From positions 1 to 7,585 of the forward strand of contig QMVM01000094.1 of the NCBI GenBank assembly GCA_003661105.1: 7,585 nucleotides of DNA, in the 5' to 3' direction. Below are positions 5,591-7,585 of the stretch, in pieces (position 1 is the stretch's first letter; every line of letters begins with the position of its first letter). The notes below the pieces were generated by a model. That model was not told where the DNA came from and ran no database searches. It saw only the letters and a program-made list of their open reading frames with translations. Both the position numbers and the translations under genes were made by a program. Origin of the DNA: Methanosarcinales archaeon. GTDB lineage: Archaea; Halobacteriota; Methanosarcinia; Methanosarcinales; Methanogasteraceae.

Positions 5591-6763
5591 TTACCCCATC
5601 TCCATAACCATATCTATCAATGTCTCGAACGCCTCGAATACGCCTTTTCCGGTGGCTGCGACCGCTGGCATGACCAAAACAGTCTCTGGCATATCGAGCT
5701 TGCCCATGATATTTTCCGGCGTAAGCGCACCATCGCAGTCCTGCTTGTTTGCGACGATCACAACCGGCAGCCCAAACGACCTGGTGATCTCGAGCATCTG
5801 TTTGCCGCGTTCGAAGTCCTTGGCTCTGGTCGAGTCCAGAACAAGGAAGACTCCCATCGCCTCTCCGCCGAGCAGTTTTATGATCGGATCGAACCGCTCC
5901 TGACCCGGAGTTCCGAAGATATCGGCGGCGAATCCTTTGTGATCCACATGTCCGTGATCGAGTGCTATGGTTGTGCCGAGCCGGTCCACAGATACTGCCT
6001 TGTTCGAGAGCGCATGTACGAACGTGGATTTGCCCGCGTCAAACGGTCCTGTGACCAGAATCTTGGGGATGTACACACGTACACCGCCCGGCTTTAGAGT
6101 CTTGAACAATATATATTTCCGGACTGCATCGGTCCAGTTCGCTTTCAACACTCCAAAATACTGCCCAAAAATAACGGTTCCGGTAATCCCACCAACGGAA
6201 ATGGTAGAATCAAAAATATCTTCTTTTATGGCTAACAACGTATCATCGGAATATGGCCACGCCGTAAAATTGTAAACCATCGCATGGTCATAGAGCATCG
6301 CATACTGGTTCCACTCCTCAATGGCATCGAGTGTTTCCGACTCCCCGCATAAGTCCATGATCGTCGAGAGCGATTCGAACACGATAACGCCAGGTTCGCG
6401 CAGGTCTTCCATCGCATTCTTGATGCACTGTGTCAGACTCCTGACATCTTCGGGATCAGCCACGACATACCGTTCATGCGAATCAGCTCCGATCAATCCG
6501 GAGAACGCGTCGATGATAGTGAATCGATCCCCGTACTCATCAGCATCCCATCCGAACTCGCTGAACTGTTCTCTGATCCTGTGCGGCTCGGTACTCGATG
6601 CGACATAAACACCACTTATTCCGTTTGACATGGCATGACACAGGCTTTGCATCCCGAATACGACACCCTCAACTCCGGGACATGTATAATACACAAGCGT
6701 TTTCCCTATGGGAACTCCACCATGTAAGTAATCGTCCAGTTTCGGTATTCCAGTCTCTACCAT
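5591..6763 (-). CDS. Fusion of a degenerate KaiC-like domain and an MglA/COG2229-type small GTPase
   Basis: A 390-residue, two-domain protein. Residues 1-225 follow the KaiC/RAD55 plan (TGIPKLDDYLHGGVPIGKTL; IVFESLST in the Walker B place), but the P-loop position reads CPGVEGVVFG (28-37) with no GK[ST], so ATP binding there is doubtful. Residues 231-390 are a small GTPase: G1 GPFDAGKS (239-246), G2 around LGTTIALDHGHV (262-273), G3 DIFGTPGQERF (281-291), G4 NKQD (339-342) and G5 AATGKG (369-374). The FGTPGQERF form, with Gly where Ras has the DxxG Asp, is that of COG2229/MglA-like prokaryotic GTPases, whose usual partner is a roadblock protein, here the next gene. The gene starts 5 bp after the upstream KaiC-like gene, with GGGGTAG before the ATG. 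Likely role: a GTP-dependent switch whose N-terminal part docks on the KaiC-like neighbour. The output is unknown. Confidence 0.88.
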   Translation of the reverse strand: MVETGIPKLDDYLHGGVPIGKTLVYYTCPGVEGVVFGMQSLCHAMSNGISGVYVASSTEPHRIREQFSEFGWDADEYGDRFTIIDAFSGLIGADSHERYVVADPEDVRSLTQCIKNAMEDLREPGVIVFESLSTIMDLCGESETLDAIEEWNQYAMLYDHAMVYNFTAWPYSDDTLLAIKEDIFDSTISVGGITGTVIFGQYFGVLKANWTDAVRKYILFKTLKPGGVRVYIPKILVTGPFDAGKSTFVHALSNKAVSVDRLGTTIALDHGHVDHKGFAADIFGTPGQERFDPIIKLLGGEAMGVFLVLDSTRAKDFERGKQMLEITRSFGLPVVIVANKQDCDGALTPENIMGKLDMPETVLVMPAVAATGKGVFEAFETLIDMVMEMG

Positions 6764-6768
6764 CTACG

Positions 6769-7461
6769 CTACCCCTGCAGCACTATATTCGCGCCATCGA
6801 TCTCATAGTCAAACCACGGCGTTGGTTTTGGCGTAAACCCGACAGCCCGTATCTGATAGCCCTCCTCGCCCTCCCTGATCTCGATCATGCCATCGAACAA
6901 CTGTTTCAGCGTCACAATAGTTTTCTCATCATGCATCCCCTCCTCGATTACGTATATACCAAGCGCATTTGCTGCTTTCATACGACCGGTGAAGACATGC
7001 AGGAACCGAAACACGGTCTGGAGGTTGGAATACATCAGGATCGTAGATAGTGAATTGATGCACAGCCTCGTCTCCCGCAATTGCATCTCCATCCAGAAGT
7101 GCTCAAGGAACTGGCTGATCTTGACACCGATGCCTGTGAGGTCGACCGGACTTGATGCCATCTTGATATTATCGGTATCGTGCGCTCCAAATCCAAGAGT
7201 ACGCGTGACACAGTCCACAATTCCGATACGGTCCATCGGGACATCAGGATCACAATGTTCGAACCACTCGAGCACGTTGTCTCCGGGCTCGCGCGTTGAA
7301 ACAATCACGGCAGCATTGGCATCGAGTAACCCCTGGTATACGATGACATTCGCGATATCGTCCTTCCCGCTGATAGGAGGTCCGATCATCATGATATTTG
7401 TACCGCTCTTTATATCTCCGATCAATTCGTCCAGTCTGGAAATCCCGAGCTTGTATGTCAT
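6769..7461 (-). CDS. KaiC/RAD55-like RecA-superfamily protein with altered Walker motifs
   Basis: About 230 residues with one RecA-like domain (COG0467 group): LGISRLDELIGD at the N-terminus, a Walker A-like GPPISGKDDIA (27-37), a strand VIVSTREP (52-59) and a Walker B-like CINSLSTIL (134-142). The Ser/Thr after GK is Asp34 and the Walker B Asp is Asn136, so hydrolysis is doubtful; the domain may bind nucleotide or only protein. Its plan parallels the N-terminal half of the next gene (both have GI..LD and SLSTI), suggesting duplication. The frame is open to a GTG at 7473, but ATG 7461 is preferred because GGGTG lies 9 nt before it and a TATA box fits upstream. First gene of the operon. Related archaeal proteins are thought to act in signalling, as ArlH does for the archaellum. 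Confidence 0.82.
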   Translation of the reverse strand: MTYKLGISRLDELIGDIKSGTNIMMIGPPISGKDDIANVIVYQGLLDANAAVIVSTREPGDNVLEWFEHCDPDVPMDRIGIVDCVTRTLGFGAHDTDNIKMASSPVDLTGIGVKISQFLEHFWMEMQLRETRLCINSLSTILMYSNLQTVFRFLHVFTGRMKAANALGIYVIEEGMHDEKTIVTLKQLFDGMIEIREGEEGYQIRAVGFTPKPTPWFDYEIDGANIVLQG

Positions 7462-7501
7462 ATTAAACTGCACCCGATTCTTAGCTTGCTCAATTCCTTG
7501 T

Positions 7502-7523
7502 ATGTATAGGTATAAAAATACAT
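7502..7523 (-). promoter_or_regulatory. Operon promoter: TATA box within an inverted repeat
   Basis: On the minus strand TATTTTTATA (7520-7511) is a good archaeal TATA box. With a 26-nt spacing, transcription starts near 7488, giving a leader of about 27 nt that includes the GGGTG ribosome-binding site before ATG 7461. The box is flanked by ATGTAT (7502-7507) and ATACAT (7518-7523), a 6-bp dyad with a 10-nt spacer, which could be a regulator site overlapping the promoter. The remaining sequence to the right edge (7524-7585) shows no gene. Confidence 0.5.
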
Positions 7524-7585
7524 CTGTGTACGGGAGTTGTAAAGTTGCACGGATGTTGACAGAGTTTCAATCAGAATTTTAACCA

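Noticed and set aside
5243..6097. 284-codon plus-strand frame across the roadblock and GTPase genes
   Set aside because: Antisense shadow of two clearly recognised genes; the peptide has no domain character.
6887..7582. 231-codon plus-strand frame opposite the KaiC-like gene
   Set aside because: Shadow of the minus-strand coding region, Ser/Ile-rich with no motif, and it crosses the operon promoter.
1..7585. CRISPR array, tRNA, rRNA or intact insertion sequence
   Set aside because: No regularly spaced direct repeats, cloverleaf-like stretches, conserved rRNA segments or transposase motifs were seen on either strand.

Overview
The window looks like a piece of a euryarchaeal chromosome from an organism that uses tetrahydromethanopterin (methanogen, ANME or Archaeoglobus type). 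The pointers are a DmrB/archaeoflavoprotein with two 4Fe-4S motifs, an archaeal YhbY protein, KaiC/RAD55-like proteins next to a roadblock protein, TATA-box promoters close to start codons, and an archaeal-style LolA-like lipoprotein. The exact lineage cannot be fixed from the sequence.

Layout. Positions 1-1318 (+) hold the 3' end of one DUF4367-type gene and a complete LolA-like/DUF4367 lipoprotein gene that carries a frameshift just after its signal peptide. Positions 1319-2291 are a mostly non-coding, AT-rich stretch with two hairpins, an interrupted two-helix membrane-protein remnant and weak small ORFs. A DmrB-like flavoprotein follows (2292-3035, +). It is convergent with a TPR protein (3163-4110, -) whose natural start is probably at 4160 in another frame. 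An HhH-GPD DNA glycosylase related to endonuclease III (4322-5002, +) meets, tail to tail and with a 17-bp overlap, a tight four-gene minus-strand operon (7461 down to 4986).

The operon is the most interesting part. In transcription order it encodes a KaiC/RAD55-like protein with altered Walker motifs, a fusion of a degenerate KaiC-like domain with an MglA/COG2229-type small GTPase, a stand-alone roadblock/LC7 protein, and a YhbY-type RNA-binding protein. Gaps are only 5, 1 and 22 bp. GTPase plus roadblock is the core of the bacterial MglA/MglB polarity switch and of streptomycete conservons. Here it seems to be physically joined to KaiC-like domains, which suggests an archaeal GTPase signalling or localisation module.

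A second theme is decay. The accessory genes (left-edge fragment, lipoprotein, membrane remnant, TPR protein) each show a frameshift or in-frame stop, while dmrB and the operon are clean. This argues for real gene erosion rather than uniform sequencing error, but read-level checks are needed.
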